Shown piece by piece: positions 36,788 to 46,724 of a stretch of 64,000 bases of DNA. The notes beneath the pieces were generated by a model, which searched no databases, was not told where the DNA came from, and saw nothing but the letters and a program-made list of their open reading frames with translations. A program made the translations under genes and the position numbers. This DNA comes from Trigonopsis variabilis (lineage: Eukaryota > Ascomycota > Trigonopsidomycetes > Trigonopsidales > Trigonopsidaceae), in contig PPXM03000010.1 of NCBI GenBank assembly GCA_003707065.3, positions 248,001 to 312,000 of the forward strand, read 5' to 3'. Each line of letters begins with the position of its first letter. Position 1 is the stretch's first letter.

Positions 36788-38614
36788 CTAGGCAGACCAA
36801 TATTTGTAAGTCTGTGGTGTCTCCTGGCTCACCGGCAATAAGTCAGGCCTCAGAATCTGTTCTCCTTCACCCACCATTGAAAGGCCCTCGCCACTACCAG
36901 CCACCTGGGCGGCATGATCAGCTATCTGGAGACCTTGGGGACCTCTGGTTTGCTGAGCTTTGCGTAGATCTTCAACCACACGAGCTGCCTGCTGGCGCAG
37001 GGCAAGGCGGTCAAGAAAGAGGTCCTGTCTTTGTCGTTCTATTTCACGTCGCTCAGCCTCCAACACCCGCTCCAGCTCATCGAATTTTTCCATTTTCAGT
37101 TGTAGTTTCTTCATCTGAGTGGTAACTAGAGTGTTGACCAGACCAGACAGTCGTTTCTCTTCGCCCGTAGCCAAGAGAGCCGCTCGAGCGGCAGCTGTTC
37201 CTAGTGCTATCGATGCGGCTTTTTCGCTTGGTTGAGCGGTATCAACATTTTCCTTGGAGGAGGCAGCCTGTTTGTCACTGTCCGAAATTGTTCGCTCTCG
37301 TAGTTTGGCAGTCATTTCGTCAAGAGCAGAACTTGCAGCAGCTGCAGCAGTCTTGGGATCTACGAGACTAGCCAAAAAAGCGACGACCGACATGACTGGA
37401 TTATCGGCTTGAGACAGAGGAATCTTATTATATTTCAACGGACCCAGAGAATCCTTTGAGCCTTCGAGATAAGGATCTTCGATGGGCAACTGGAGGAATC
37501 GAAGAACGCATTCTTCTCGACCTCTAGTTTTGATGTGAGCAGCGATTCGCGACCAATCATCATTATACATCTCCAGTCCTTCCAGCAGAAGCAGAGTCTC
37601 CTGATCAGTCCATGGTCTATTTTTCTCCTTTGCCGCGTATTCAGGGTCATCGATGCGTACAAACTCGGATGCTTGCGAGTTCACCGGGAATCGGCCTTCG
37701 AGGTAACAGTAAGAACACAAATCATGTTGTTTGGATTTGAGGCTGTGATACCTGACTCGAGTGCAATCTACACCGCAAGAGAAACAATAAAAGCGTTTTC
37801 CAGAGGCTTTGCCGTTGCTCTCCGGGGAAGGCTCAGGTTTGGCCGTCGAATCATAGATGTTCCGTCGAATTTCAAGATTCAAGTCACCTTTCTCCGATTT
37901 TATATTCGCCTCGTTTGAAATAGAGTCTCGAGTGGCTTTTGCTTTAGGATCTAACGCGGGACTCGGCTGAAAAGGCAACAACCCCCTTGGAGTATCAGTC
38001 ATTACTCGGAAATGACCAGTAAAAGGAGGTCCTATAGTTGAAGGACGAGTCTCTGGATCGATCTGATAATTAATTAGTCCCCATTGTTCAAGAAAAGAGT
38101 GAACTCTCATGATAGCACACACATCACCGGCCAAGTTTCGACGACTAGCAGTGACGGTCAAGTATTCCGTAGGGTTAAGTCGATAAGTATTGATCATGAA
38201 ATCGCGATACGAACGATATACTTCGGGAGTCTTTGACCGGTTTCGTCCATTGAAGAATTCAGGTAAGCTCTTCTTTTCAATGTCATGGATGGAGTTCATA
38301 TCAAACCACGCTGCATAAGAAGGAATCACTACTGGCTGAGTCTGTTCCACTAAGTATCGACGAGCCTCTTGTTCGATCTTGGTTCGTTGGATCTCAACTT
38401 GTAAGGACGGAGATGCAACACGGACATTTTCTTCCTTATTCTCCTCGCCCGTCTTCTTGTCATCTCCATTCGTTGCAGTATTCATCTCGGCAGGCGTATC
38501 TACATCCATTTTCGTCTCATCTCCAGCCGGAACAGAAGCAGACTTGACTGATGCTCCAGAGTCCATTGATGGCAGACTAAGTGTGAAGATGCTCCTAGCA
38601 TTGTTGCTTAGCAA
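36788..38614 (-). CDS. RSC8: SWI/SNF-RSC complex subunit Rsc8/Swi3
   Basis: A core scaffold subunit of SWI/SNF-family chromatin remodellers. The single frame encodes 608 residues. It carries a SWIRM domain at ~95-185 ([20 protein letters not shown] to [18 protein letters not shown]), a ZZ-like zinc segment at ~275-310 ([26 protein letters not shown]), a SANT domain at ~330-380 ([20 protein letters not shown]) and a C-terminal coiled coil ([19 protein letters not shown]). The order SWIRM-ZZ-SANT-coiled coil is diagnostic. The likelier start is Met17 (MDSGASVKS), since the preceding residues look like a chance extension. Swi3 and Rsc8 share this architecture. The compact length favours Rsc8. 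Confidence 0.93.
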   Translation of the reverse strand: MLSNNARSIFTLSLPSMDSGASVKSASVPAGDETKMDVDTPAEMNTATNGDDKKTGEENKEENVRVASPSLQVEIQRTKIEQEARRYLVEQTQPVVIPSYAAWFDMNSIHDIEKKSLPEFFNGRNRSKTPEVYRSYRDFMINTYRLNPTEYLTVTASRRNLAGDVCAIMRVHSFLEQWGLINYQIDPETRPSTIGPPFTGHFRVMTDTPRGLLPFQPSPALDPKAKATRDSISNEANIKSEKGDLNLEIRRNIYDSTAKPEPSPESNGKASGKRFYCFSCGVDCTRVRYHSLKSKQHDLCSYCYLEGRFPVNSQASEFVRIDDPEYAAKEKNRPWTDQETLLLLEGLEMYNDDWSRIAAHIKTRGREECVLRFLQLPIEDPYLEGSKDSLGPLKYNKIPLSQADNPVMSVVAFLASLVDPKTAAAAASSALDEMTAKLRERTISDSDKQAASSKENVDTAQPSEKAASIALGTAAARAALLATGEEKRLSGLVNTLVTTQMKKLQLKMEKFDELERVLEAERREIERQRQDLFLDRLALRQQAARVVEDLRKAQQTRGPQGLQIADHAAQVAGSGEGLSMVGEGEQILRPDLLPVSQETPQTYKYWSA

Positions 38615-39075
38615 CGCTCAGGTAAGAGCAGTCGCGACCACAAACTACGTGATTTATGGAATAATAAGGTCGGCTTGCCTTCTCTATTGAAACTGTGAAT
38701 CTTCCTCTGGTACAGACTCTTCGAAATAAGCTGGAGTTGGATTTTTTCAGTCAATTCCAGAGCTAGCGCTTAGTTGTGTTACCCAGCTTGAGATCTCGGT
38801 TACTTCAGAGACAGCATTTCGTTTTAAAGGGTCAGATAGTTTAGAAAGAGTAAAGCAAGGAGCTATGTATTACTCTAAGCGATTTGGTACAAAGACCTCG
38901 GGAAGACTCTGTGGTGTCCTGTTCGTCTTGTACATATGAACATGGCTGCGTAAACCTAGTACCAAATGTCTATCTTGTGACTGACAGCTGTAACCATTAA
39001 ACTAAGGGCAACTTGGTTTTGTGGCAAGACCACACACACTCTGCGAGATACCTTCAAGATACAATAACTGATACC
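38615..39075. other. Intergenic, divergent promoter of RSC8 and ZC3H3-like gene
   Basis: About 460 bp separates two divergent genes. I see no ORF, RNA gene or repeat. It likely contains both promoters. Confidence 0.55.
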
Positions 39076-40508
39076 ATGGATACAACAGATAGCGAGCTTC
39101 TGGAACGCATAGCTCAGCTTTCAGGTAAAGCTTTTGCGTAATGTTATATGGGATTAACCTTGCCAGGTGCCATCAACAGGCATAAACAAAAAATTGATGG
39201 AACAATACCACGGCGAGGAAGGTATCCCTTCAGAGGATATAAGTCAAGAGGGAGTATGAATAGATTTAATGAATGGCAACTGACAAATGCAGGTAGGCTT
39301 GTTGCTAACTCTCCTTATTCTCGAGGGACCTTTCGCAATAAATCACTGGTTTTGAACAATACTTCTTCGGCAGACCATCATGAAGATACCAATGAATGGG
39401 TGGCCAAGAATGATCGTCATTTACAGTTGATCAATAGTCGAGTGTATGAAAGAGAGTCCAAAAAGGCGCAAGAGCGTCTTAATGGAAGCGAAGCTGAAGT
39501 CGATGGGAATGCCTACTATAGGATCGGCAATAAATTGATTCCGAAAGGTAAGTAGCATCGAATTGTTTTTATTCAAGGGTCATGCCAAATGTGCGTGAGA
39601 CCAATCACGGTAATCTAACCGCGTCCATGCTACATAATTCGTGTGCTTTGTTACGCAATGGTATTTGCCTCGATTCTATAATCCTTTGATCTATTAATCA
39701 TTGAAAAGATTCGTAACGCTCGATATTATGGCCCAAAGCTGATCTTAGATCGTTCAATTCCTTCTCCTCGAAAAGCTACTGTCGACGGAGTCGAGTACAT
39801 TAGGAGCCGGAACGGCAACCTCTGGGCGAAAGCCATTGTTCATAAGAGGGTGCCCTTTAATGCTGGGTATGAGTTTAAGCTTGGACGTTGTCTCTCACAA
39901 TCTAGCCCCGGAAAATCGATTGACTCGCAATGTCGATATTATATGAAAACTGGTTCGTGTGATTATCTTCTTGCTAATTGTCAGGTAAATGCAGAAAGGG
40001 ACTGACGTGTCCCTATCAGCATGATCCAAACAAAGTGGCCGTTTGTCGGCATTTCCTCAAAGGTCGATGTAACAATCCTACATGTGATCTCAGTCACTAC
40101 CCATCGGCTCATAACTCGCCGACTTGCGTTCACTTCTTGCAGGGTCGGTGTGCTAACTCAACCTGCCCTTATAGCCATGTAGCTGTCAGCCCCGCTGCGA
40201 AAATCTGTCGAGATTTTGCATTGAATGGGTATTGTGAGAAAGGAGCGAGTTGTAAGGAAAAGCATGTATTTGAATGTCCCGATTTTGCCGAGTCGGGCAC
40301 TTGTCCACGAGGACCAAAGTGCCCCCTTGAGCACACCAGACATGCCGGTGCCGGAATGACGATGCAAACGTCATTATCTCACTCTGATGATGATTCGGAT
40401 GCAAGTGACGCGACCACTTCGAGTGGGTTTGAGAGCGAAGGCCTCGAGAGTGATTCCGAGGTAAGTCGATCTACGTTTGACGATGCAAGTGATTTTGTCA
40501 GACTGTAG
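39076..40508 (+). CDS. ZC3H3-like CCCH zinc-finger protein
   Basis: Animal ZC3H3 and its fission-yeast counterpart act in mRNA polyadenylation and nuclear export. Exons read are 39076-39124, 39167-39547, 39709-39866, 39906-39952 and 39985-40508. A 32-nt exon at 39578-39609 is proposed to keep the frame, giving 396 residues. Five CCCH fingers run in series. The first is split by a 32-nt intron (CRYYMKTG joined to KCRKGLTCPYQH). The rest are CRHFLKGRCNNPTCDLSH, CVHFLQGRCANSTCPYSH, CRDFALNGYCEKGASC and CPDFAESGTCPRGPKC. The region before the fingers includes IRNARYYGPK and SRNGNLWAKAIVHKR. The tail is acidic and Ser-rich. The finger array is certain, but the mini-exon is not. Confidence 0.82.
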
Positions 40509-40738
40509 ATAGATTTGGATGATGTGAACTTTTACAATGAATGTATATTATCGTTTTAGGCTCTTTGTCTCTATATCGACTAAAATGTGATGTAACAACG
40601 GTAGCATCTTATGAACACATCAAGTCGCCATGTCAGTGAGAAATATCACATGGGCGCAAATACTGCAAAGATTTTTTTTGTCTTCTGCTATTCATTTCTT
40701 CTGCTATTCACTGTAATACAATATTCTATCTTCGCGGG

Positions 40739-41602
40739 ATGAGTGAAAAGCCACTGTTATCGTACGATGACTTCCTTCAACAGAGTGACCCCATTGATAT
40801 CAATCGGAATCGAGGCGGGTCAGATTCATTTGGACTCTTAAGTCTCACGCGCGAAATCTTTTTTGAATCCCTTGATTCATGGACTCATGAAACTAATTAC
40901 AGCTCCCTTTCAGAGGAGTCGATTGAAGAGTCGTCGGACAACCTGGCGTCTTCAAATTATGGGTTCAGTTGTATTTTCAGCCCTCACGAGGTATGCAGTT
41001 CGCCCCCGTCAATTCATGAGGTAAACATTCCATCTAATTTTACCAGTCAAGCTAGCGAGCGTGACGTTAGAGAAGCGCAGAGGTTATTAGATGACAAGGT
41101 GGATGGCAAAGATACCATAGCTTTGACAAGCTCTTCTTTACCTCCTTGTAAAAGAGAGCCGGCAGATTATCTTCATCTCAAGTTTACCACGTCTTCATCT
41201 ACTCTTAAACCGAGAGATGGAGCAGAGCAGGGGAACAAACATAACGATGAACTGGAGAAAATTAGTGTCCTCCCACCATTTCGAGCCCCTCATGCACCAC
41301 TCAGAAGACAAAAGAAGAAGACAAATGTAAAGATCAATAAGATTCCCGAGCTTCCTCCTGGGGTAAGACTAGAAGATCTGCCACGCGCAGAGCAGGAGAA
41401 CTTCAAGCAGACAGTCAAGCTGCTCAAAAATCGGAACGCAGCTTCTCTGTCACGAGAACGAAGGCGACTGCATATCAAGGATTTGGAGGAAAGAATCGAA
41501 ATACTGACTCAGCACAATGAAAAGCTTATGAATAAGATCAAGCAGCTTGAAGAGAGGCTGGCGGAGTATGAGAGGAAGACAGAAAGAGGCTCGAAATCAT
41601 AA
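40739..41602 (+). CDS. bZIP transcription factor
   Basis: A 287-residue single-exon protein with a C-terminal basic leucine zipper. The basic region is KNRNAASLSRERRRLHIKD, with the NxxAAxxSR core. It runs into heptads LEERIEI, LTQHNEK, LMNKIKQ and LEERLAE. The N-terminal 190 residues are acidic and Ser-rich, as in activation regions. The SRERRRL part is reminiscent of Hac1/HacA unfolded-protein-response factors. I did not find an Ire1-type CNGCNG splice loop near the 3' end. The ORF closes only 10 bp before the stop codon of convergent PSO2. DNA binding is inferred from the fold and no target is predicted. Confidence 0.88.
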   Translation: MSEKPLLSYDDFLQQSDPIDINRNRGGSDSFGLLSLTREIFFESLDSWTHETNYSSLSEESIEESSDNLASSNYGFSCIFSPHEVCSSPPSIHEVNIPSNFTSQASERDVREAQRLLDDKVDGKDTIALTSSSLPPCKREPADYLHLKFTTSSSTLKPRDGAEQGNKHNDELEKISVLPPFRAPHAPLRRQKKKTNVKINKIPELPPGVRLEDLPRAEQENFKQTVKLLKNRNAASLSRERRRLHIKDLEERIEILTQHNEKLMNKIKQLEERLAEYERKTERGSKS

Positions 41603-41612
41603 AACATAGCTA

Positions 41613-43427
41613 TCACCATTCCTCAGAAGAATATCTTCGGATTCCTGATTTGTGATTTTCTCTAAGCCATTGGTCTGTCCAAACTTTCATGCGCTCGCGA
41701 GATTTTGGTGAGCTCATATTCACCGTTGGGATGATTCTCTTGATATTGAGCCCTCGACAAAACATAGTGAGGTCTCTAAATGAAGAATGCTCAGAGTAGG
41801 GGACGCGAAAGAGAAATACGTCATCAGTAGACCCTTTTGCCGGGAAGACATTCTCAGAAGTATAAGACGTGTCTAAGTTGTATACAATGTTATCCAATTT
41901 ATTGAGCGGTCTTTGCATCAGTGTTCGTATGGTAGAAGATTGGTAATAATTCCAACCAGTAGGGTAGAAAATGGCCAATTTCGTGTATTTACCTCTATAT
42001 TGGTCAAGATATGAACGGTATTCAGTTGCCTTCAAACACATAGATGTTAAATGTACCTGAGCATCCATAGGATCTTCGGTGAGACGAGACTTCAGCTCGG
42101 GATAGTCTATCAAGGACAATGTAGTAAATTTTTTAGGGTTGGCAAAGATCTTGGAATCTAACTGTTGTGCAATTTCAACCGCTAGCTTTTCTTTGCCTAC
42201 ACTATATGTGCCAATCAAGACCAACAGCTGTCCGGGAGTCCATATAGGCTTAGCAGCCGGACTTTGGACCTGGCGAAAGATATTCATGATGCTAGTGGGA
42301 ACGGAAGATAATTTGGCCTTATCAACCAGACTTCCTGTTTCGTTAAGCTCTTTCACAACTAACCCACATGAGACAACAACATCTCTCTGGTTAGGGAATG
42401 TATATCGGGGGTTGAGATAAGTGGTGTCCAAGTAAAGGGCATCAATAGTCACATCTCGGAGGCTAGGGTGATCTAACTGTTTTGGAGAGGCTCGGAAATC
42501 TCCTGTGTGAAGATAGGTTTTGGTCTTATGCCTGAAGAGGAACAAACATGCACCAGGACAGTGGTTGGCATCAATCAATGTCACCGTAAAGGAGTCTTGG
42601 CGGTCTCCGATTGTGATTTGCACGTCAACAGGTAACTTGACAATAAATTCATCAGCGACGTGAAGATGTTTTCTGACCAAGTTGCCAGTATCGTGGGAGC
42701 AATAGATAGGGCCATGCTGCCATTTTCCACTAAGTCCACCATAGTGATCTGAGTGGAAATGAGATAAGAAATAATATTTTGTGTCAGGTACTTGACCAAA
42801 ACTAAACCCATCCACAACGACTCCCCCAGGTAAATCGAGTTTCTTAAACCACGGACATCGTCTTTTCGGGCGCACTTCATTGGCTTCGGCAGAAGAACCT
42901 ACTTTTGAGGCCTTAAAAGACATTTCTTCCTTCATATCAACATCTACTATCACCGGTTTCTCCAGATCAATGGCATTTGCTTCCTCACTCTTGTATTCAA
43001 GCTTGACCACTGCCACTCTTTCACAGCCACCTTGATCCAGGCACAAATTCACATGTGATTGTCTGTTATTTCCCTCCAATGCACCCAAATTAGTACCACA
43101 TATGGGACATGTGATTTTTTCTTCTCCATTGAGGTCATCTTCAACTAAGCAAAATGGAGCCTCGGAGGTGTCTTCGACTTTGACTAGAGAGCCGTCAGTT
43201 GTTCTCTCCTCCTTTATTTCATATAAATCGTTGCTATCTTCTCTTATCTTGAACTCTTCGCATTCTCCCTCCTCAGTCTCTCGGGTGCCTTGACTCACAA
43301 ATAACGAGCTTCCTTGATCTTGAATGATCTGTTTTTTAAAAAACTTAGTAATACGCTGAGTGCCCTTTGGTGGTGCGCTTTTCTGCCGCTTGTTCCTTGT
43401 CATGAACTGGACATCCAGGTCATTCAA
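41613..43427 (-). CDS. PSO2: DNA interstrand crosslink repair nuclease Pso2/Snm1
   Basis: Pso2 is a 5' exonuclease of the metallo-beta-lactamase/beta-CASP family that processes interstrand crosslinks. The 604-residue single-exon product has a UBZ4-type zinc finger near residues 109-131 (CPICGTNLGALEGNN, then H and C). The nuclease core starts about residue 195. The metal motif SHFHSDHYGG lies near residue 221, followed by DANHCPGACLFLF, HTGDFRAS and LYLDTTYLNPRY. The C-terminal beta-CASP half includes VPYSEHSSFRDL. Near the N-terminus, TQRITKFFKK resembles a non-canonical PCNA-interacting motif. The start at 43427 gives that motif at residues ~23-32. Family and role are firm. Confidence 0.95.
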   Translation of the reverse strand: MNDLDVQFMTRNKRQKSAPPKGTQRITKFFKKQIIQDQGSSLFVSQGTRETEEGECEEFKIREDSNDLYEIKEERTTDGSLVKVEDTSEAPFCLVEDDLNGEEKITCPICGTNLGALEGNNRQSHVNLCLDQGGCERVAVVKLEYKSEEANAIDLEKPVIVDVDMKEEMSFKASKVGSSAEANEVRPKRRCPWFKKLDLPGGVVVDGFSFGQVPDTKYYFLSHFHSDHYGGLSGKWQHGPIYCSHDTGNLVRKHLHVADEFIVKLPVDVQITIGDRQDSFTVTLIDANHCPGACLFLFRHKTKTYLHTGDFRASPKQLDHPSLRDVTIDALYLDTTYLNPRYTFPNQRDVVVSCGLVVKELNETGSLVDKAKLSSVPTSIMNIFRQVQSPAAKPIWTPGQLLVLIGTYSVGKEKLAVEIAQQLDSKIFANPKKFTTLSLIDYPELKSRLTEDPMDAQVHLTSMCLKATEYRSYLDQYRGKYTKLAIFYPTGWNYYQSSTIRTLMQRPLNKLDNIVYNLDTSYTSENVFPAKGSTDDVFLFRVPYSEHSSFRDLTMFCRGLNIKRIIPTVNMSSPKSRERMKVWTDQWLRENHKSGIRRYSSEEW

Positions 43428-43899
43428 GTGGTCAGAGGTTGTCGTTGCCAGCGATCCTGATCGCTTCTGCTGTTACTTCGCTACTTGCGTAATATTCTGT
43501 TTGCGGGACTATCATCTTTGAAGTTATTATTTTCGTCGTAAGAACATGTGATGACGGTAATATTCGCTGGAAGAGGTGATCAGCACTTTCGATAGAAATG
43601 TTTGGGGTTCTCATAAACAGAAACTGCATATCTACCAAGTTTCCTTGAAAATAGTTGAATTTGTTGAACTTAGAGGTCAAGCGACAACCAATCCAGTCCC
43701 AATGTAGAAGGAGGTGTATAGTTATATTTAGATCGAATCATTGGCATTTATGAGTTGCTTTGTGTTTATAGATTGAATTTCTTTCTGTCTCAAGTCACCA
43801 ATAGAGACGGGTGTTGCATAGTACGCAAGACGGTTCATTACCTACTGCTTTCAAAAATAATATACAAAAGCAAAAACTTTTCCAACCATCTACTTTTGT
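43428..43899. other. Intergenic, PSO2 5' / NSR1 3' region
   Basis: About 470 bp between two reverse-strand genes. A short reverse frame (43432-43680) adjoins PSO2 but has no domain. It presumably holds the PSO2 promoter and NSR1 3' signals. Confidence 0.5.
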
Positions 43900-45639
43900 T
43901 CAAAAGGTGATCTTTTTTCCTTTGAATTCGATTCCAGATCTAGAATCACCGCGTCCTCCTCGTCCTCCTCGTCCTCCACGGGCTCCACGGGCTCCTCCAT
44001 GACTTCCTCGAGGAGTTCCTCCTCGTCCTCCACCTCGTCCACCGCGAGCAGGTGATCCTCCTCTTGATGAGTTGTCTCGAGGTTTGGAGTAATCGAGTCT
44101 AACAGGGCGACCGTCAATTTCAGTGCCGGACAATCCCTCGAATGCAGCCTTAGCACCATCTAATGAGTCAAATTGAACATAACCGAATCCTTTAAGTTCC
44201 CCAGTCTCGGGGTTTGTAGGAAGACGGACACCAATTACGCTTCCGTACTCGCCAAAGATCTCGAAGAATTGGTCTCGATTGGCCGAGAACGAAACATTTC
44301 CGACAAATAGAGTATCACTGGGACTAGAAGGAACGTCACCATATCGATTAGCTCGTTCATTGGATCTTTCGCTGTAACTAGGATTAGCAGTTCGAGGAAC
44401 CGACGCATCAAGATTAACAGGTCGGCCATCAATCTCAACACCTTGCTTTTGTTCGATGGCTTTGGGGACCGAAGAAGCATTGACAAAATCAACATATCCA
44501 TAGCCACGATGCTTGCCAGTATTCTTGTCATAGACAATCCGGGTCTCCACGATCTCCCCAATATCTTCAAATTCTTGACGGAGACGTTCTTCATCCACGT
44601 TCCATGACAGTCGGCCGACAAACAAAGTCTTTGTTTCAGACTCAGATTCAGCCTTTTGTTTCTTAGAGGGCGTGAAATATTCATCACTAGTCTTTCTTTT
44701 AGAAGGAGCTTCTTCAGAAGATGCAGAGGCCGTCTTAGATTCATCGGAAGATTCTTCTTCGTCACTGGAGCTCTTGCTATCATCGGAGCTGTCACTGTCA
44801 CGGTCACTATCACTAGAGCTCTCTTTTTTAGATTCCTTCTTTGATTCTCCTTTCTTTTCATCTTCAGATTCAGAATCGGAATCACTGTCAGAGCTAGAAT
44901 CACTATCAGAATCGGAGTCACTGTCAGAGCTTGAACTTTCAGATTTTTTCTTCTCTTCTACCTTAGAAGGTTCAAGTTTCTTCTCATCTTCACTGTCAGA
45001 AGAATCCGAGTCAGAGTCAGAGTCAGAGTCAGAGTCCGAATCAGAGCTCGAAGACGACTCTGCTTTCTTTTCCTTCTCCTTCTTAGGCTTCTCAGCAGCC
45101 TCATCTTCAGACGAATCAGAGTCAGAATCGGAGTCAGAATCAGAACTTGACAAAGAGTCAGCCTTGGCTTTAGCTTTAACAGATTCTTTAGGAGTTTCAT
45201 CTTCGGATGAAGACGAGTCTGAGTCTAAGTCTGAATCAGAGTCCGACTCGGAACTACTAGAGTCTTCCTTAGCCTTTGACTCTTGAGCAGGCTTCTTTTT
45301 CACATCTTCCTCTTCTTCAGAGTCGGAGCTAGAATCACTGGAGCTACCGCTGTCGGAAGAATCACTATCAGAACTGCTCGAGCTATCACTATCACTAGAG
45401 CTATCAGTAGGAGGTTTTCCAACCTTTTTATTCTCGTTCTCAGAGTCAGAGCTAGAACTACTATCAGAATCAGAGTCACGAGAGCTCTTGTTCTTCTCAA
45501 CAGAGACGGAAGCCAATTTGGCCTGTTGAGCAAACTTAGAAGCTTTTCGATCCTTAGATACGGAAGCACCTTTCGTTTTGGGAGCAAGGGCTTTAGGTCT
45601 AGCCTTTTCTTGGTTCTTCTTGGCTGCTGATTTTGCCAT
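43900..45639 (-). CDS. NSR1: Nucleolin-like nucleolar protein Nsr1/Gar2
   Basis: Nsr1/Gar2 is a nucleolar RNA-binding protein needed for pre-rRNA processing and 40S assembly. The single frame gives 579 residues with the classic three-part plan. A Lys-rich start and long Ser/Asp/Glu tracts (residues ~55-310) are followed by RRM1 from ~336 (TLFVGRLSW with RNP1 HRGYGYVDF). RRM2 starts at ~438 (TLFVGNVSF with RNP1 LKGFGYVQF), and an RGG/GAR tail runs from ~523 to 572 (GGRGGGRGGTPRG). The acidic repeats cause long false frames on other strands. A GAAAATTTTTC element lies 25-38 bp before the ATG. Identification is from architecture and is firm. Confidence 0.95.
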   Translation of the reverse strand: MAKSAAKKNQEKARPKALAPKTKGASVSKDRKASKFAQQAKLASVSVEKNKSSRDSDSDSSSSSDSENENKKVGKPPTDSSSDSDSSSSSDSDSSDSGSSSDSSSDSEEEEDVKKKPAQESKAKEDSSSSESDSDSDLDSDSSSSEDETPKESVKAKAKADSLSSSDSDSDSDSDSSEDEAAEKPKKEKEKKAESSSSSDSDSDSDSDSDSDSSDSEDEKKLEPSKVEEKKKSESSSSDSDSDSDSDSSSDSDSDSESEDEKKGESKKESKKESSSDSDRDSDSSDDSKSSSDEEESSDESKTASASSEEAPSKRKTSDEYFTPSKKQKAESESETKTLFVGRLSWNVDEERLRQEFEDIGEIVETRIVYDKNTGKHRGYGYVDFVNASSVPKAIEQKQGVEIDGRPVNLDASVPRTANPSYSERSNERANRYGDVPSSPSDTLFVGNVSFSANRDQFFEIFGEYGSVIGVRLPTNPETGELKGFGYVQFDSLDGAKAAFEGLSGTEIDGRPVRLDYSKPRDNSSRGGSPARGGRGGGRGGTPRGSHGGARGARGGRGGRGGRGDSRSGIEFKGKKITF

Positions 45640-45663
45640 TTTTGAAAGAGAATGGGATAGTAT

Positions 45664-45677
45664 CAGAAAATTTTTCT
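45664..45677 (-). promoter_or_regulatory. RRPE-like element upstream of NSR1
   Basis: The string CAGAAAATTTTTCT lies 25-38 bp before the NSR1 start codon. It matches the A/T core of the ribosomal RNA processing element (RRPE), known from yeast ribosome-biogenesis promoters. The same core precedes RPA43 and MAK16 here. Function is inferred from position and recurrence only. Confidence 0.45.
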
Positions 45678-45929
45678 AGTTGGGAGTTCAGCAAGCAGGG
45701 TAACGTTACCTGCCTGTCATGCTCGCGTGGATGACAAGCGGCTATTTATCAATTATGGGAAATGTTACCTATTGAAAACTCTTAAATGGAGCGAACTATG
45801 AACAAAAATTGTTAAGAATTAGTGTATGAGCGAACGGCAAAGCATCAGAAACAGCAAATATAAATAATAGTTAGTATACAAGTCAGTATGACAATGAAAT
45901 CGAGAAGCCATTGATGTGGGAGAATGATC

Positions 45930-46724
45930 TTATCTCGGCATATGAAGAGGATTCGAAGAAGATGTGACTCTAGGAGCTGGATCACGAATGCATGCGCTAG
46001 CAACGTCTGCAGGTGAAAGGTTTAAGTCGTCACTCTCTTGAGAGGCAGACTCAAAGACGGGGTTGAGGGAGAGAATAGGAAATGTTCGGCAATTGGACGT
46101 GTCCTGAAACCTCTGCTGAGTGAAGTATTGAGTTCCATTACCATCCACAAGGAGATTGAGCTCATCCATCTGAACATCGTTCCATCGTCCTCCGGCAATT
46201 GATATGCCAGGTACTTGGCCTGATATTCCCATTAAAATCTGTTCATTTCTCGCTTGCTGAGATATCGTAGACGATTGGCCGCAGCCATTGATTGGCCCAG
46301 AAAACACTCCTCCTCCTGATATATTAGAACTTGTCCCAGACATGGCTCCCACACTTGAACGATGAACAGCATTCAGGAACCGACTTGACGGCAGGCCTGC
46401 CAATTTCTGAGACCTAGTAGCTCGTGAGATTCCAAAGACCGCTTCCTGATTCGGCACAACATCTTCCTCATCCACACCCTCATCAATTTCCACCCCTCCA
46501 CCACCACCCCAAGGATTATACTGTTCGCGCGCATTACCATTAGTCAGAATCATGCCTTTTGTAGACACTCCGCTTTGAGCAACGAGGGCCTCCCAGATCC
46601 GCTCGGCAGGAGGAGAGACCTCGATCTCAGGATCCTCCAGAGAATTATCAATGCTCCAGATTTCCTGAAATTCTAAGAACCAAGGTTGACTGAGACGCGT
46701 CTGGTCCCATTCAAAATCAGCCAT
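45930..46724 (-). CDS. Hypothetical protein, 264 residues
   Basis: I do not recognise this protein. It starts MADFEWDQTRLSQPWFLEF and continues with EIWSIDNSLEDPEIEV, an acidic segment that looks structured. A Gly-rich stretch (NPWGGGGGVEIDEGVDEED) follows. The middle is Ser/Gly/Asn-rich. A second conserved-looking patch is LNLLVDGNGTQYFTQQRF. The end is IRDPAPRVTSSSNPLHMPR. No signal peptide, membrane segment or metal motif is visible. Codon use resembles neighbouring genes. The single clean frame of this length and a Met start support a real gene, but a role cannot be named. It lies 290 bp downstream of NSR1 on the NSR1 promoter side. Confidence 0.65.
   Translation of the reverse strand: MADFEWDQTRLSQPWFLEFQEIWSIDNSLEDPEIEVSPPAERIWEALVAQSGVSTKGMILTNGNAREQYNPWGGGGGVEIDEGVDEEDVVPNQEAVFGISRATRSQKLAGLPSSRFLNAVHRSSVGAMSGTSSNISGGGVFSGPINGCGQSSTISQQARNEQILMGISGQVPGISIAGGRWNDVQMDELNLLVDGNGTQYFTQQRFQDTSNCRTFPILSLNPVFESASQESDDLNLSPADVASACIRDPAPRVTSSSNPLHMPR

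Noticed and set aside
41500-41602. Possible Ire1-type splice loop in the bZIP gene (TCAAGCAGCTTGA)
   Set aside because: It is a small perfect inverted repeat, but it lacks the CNGCNG loop sequence and is simply the IKQLEE coding stretch of the zipper.
44672-45286. 204-codon open frame antisense to NSR1
   Set aside because: It is a mirror of the Ser-Asp-Glu repeat codons of NSR1 (repetitive Ser/Glu/Leu product), with no domain of its own.
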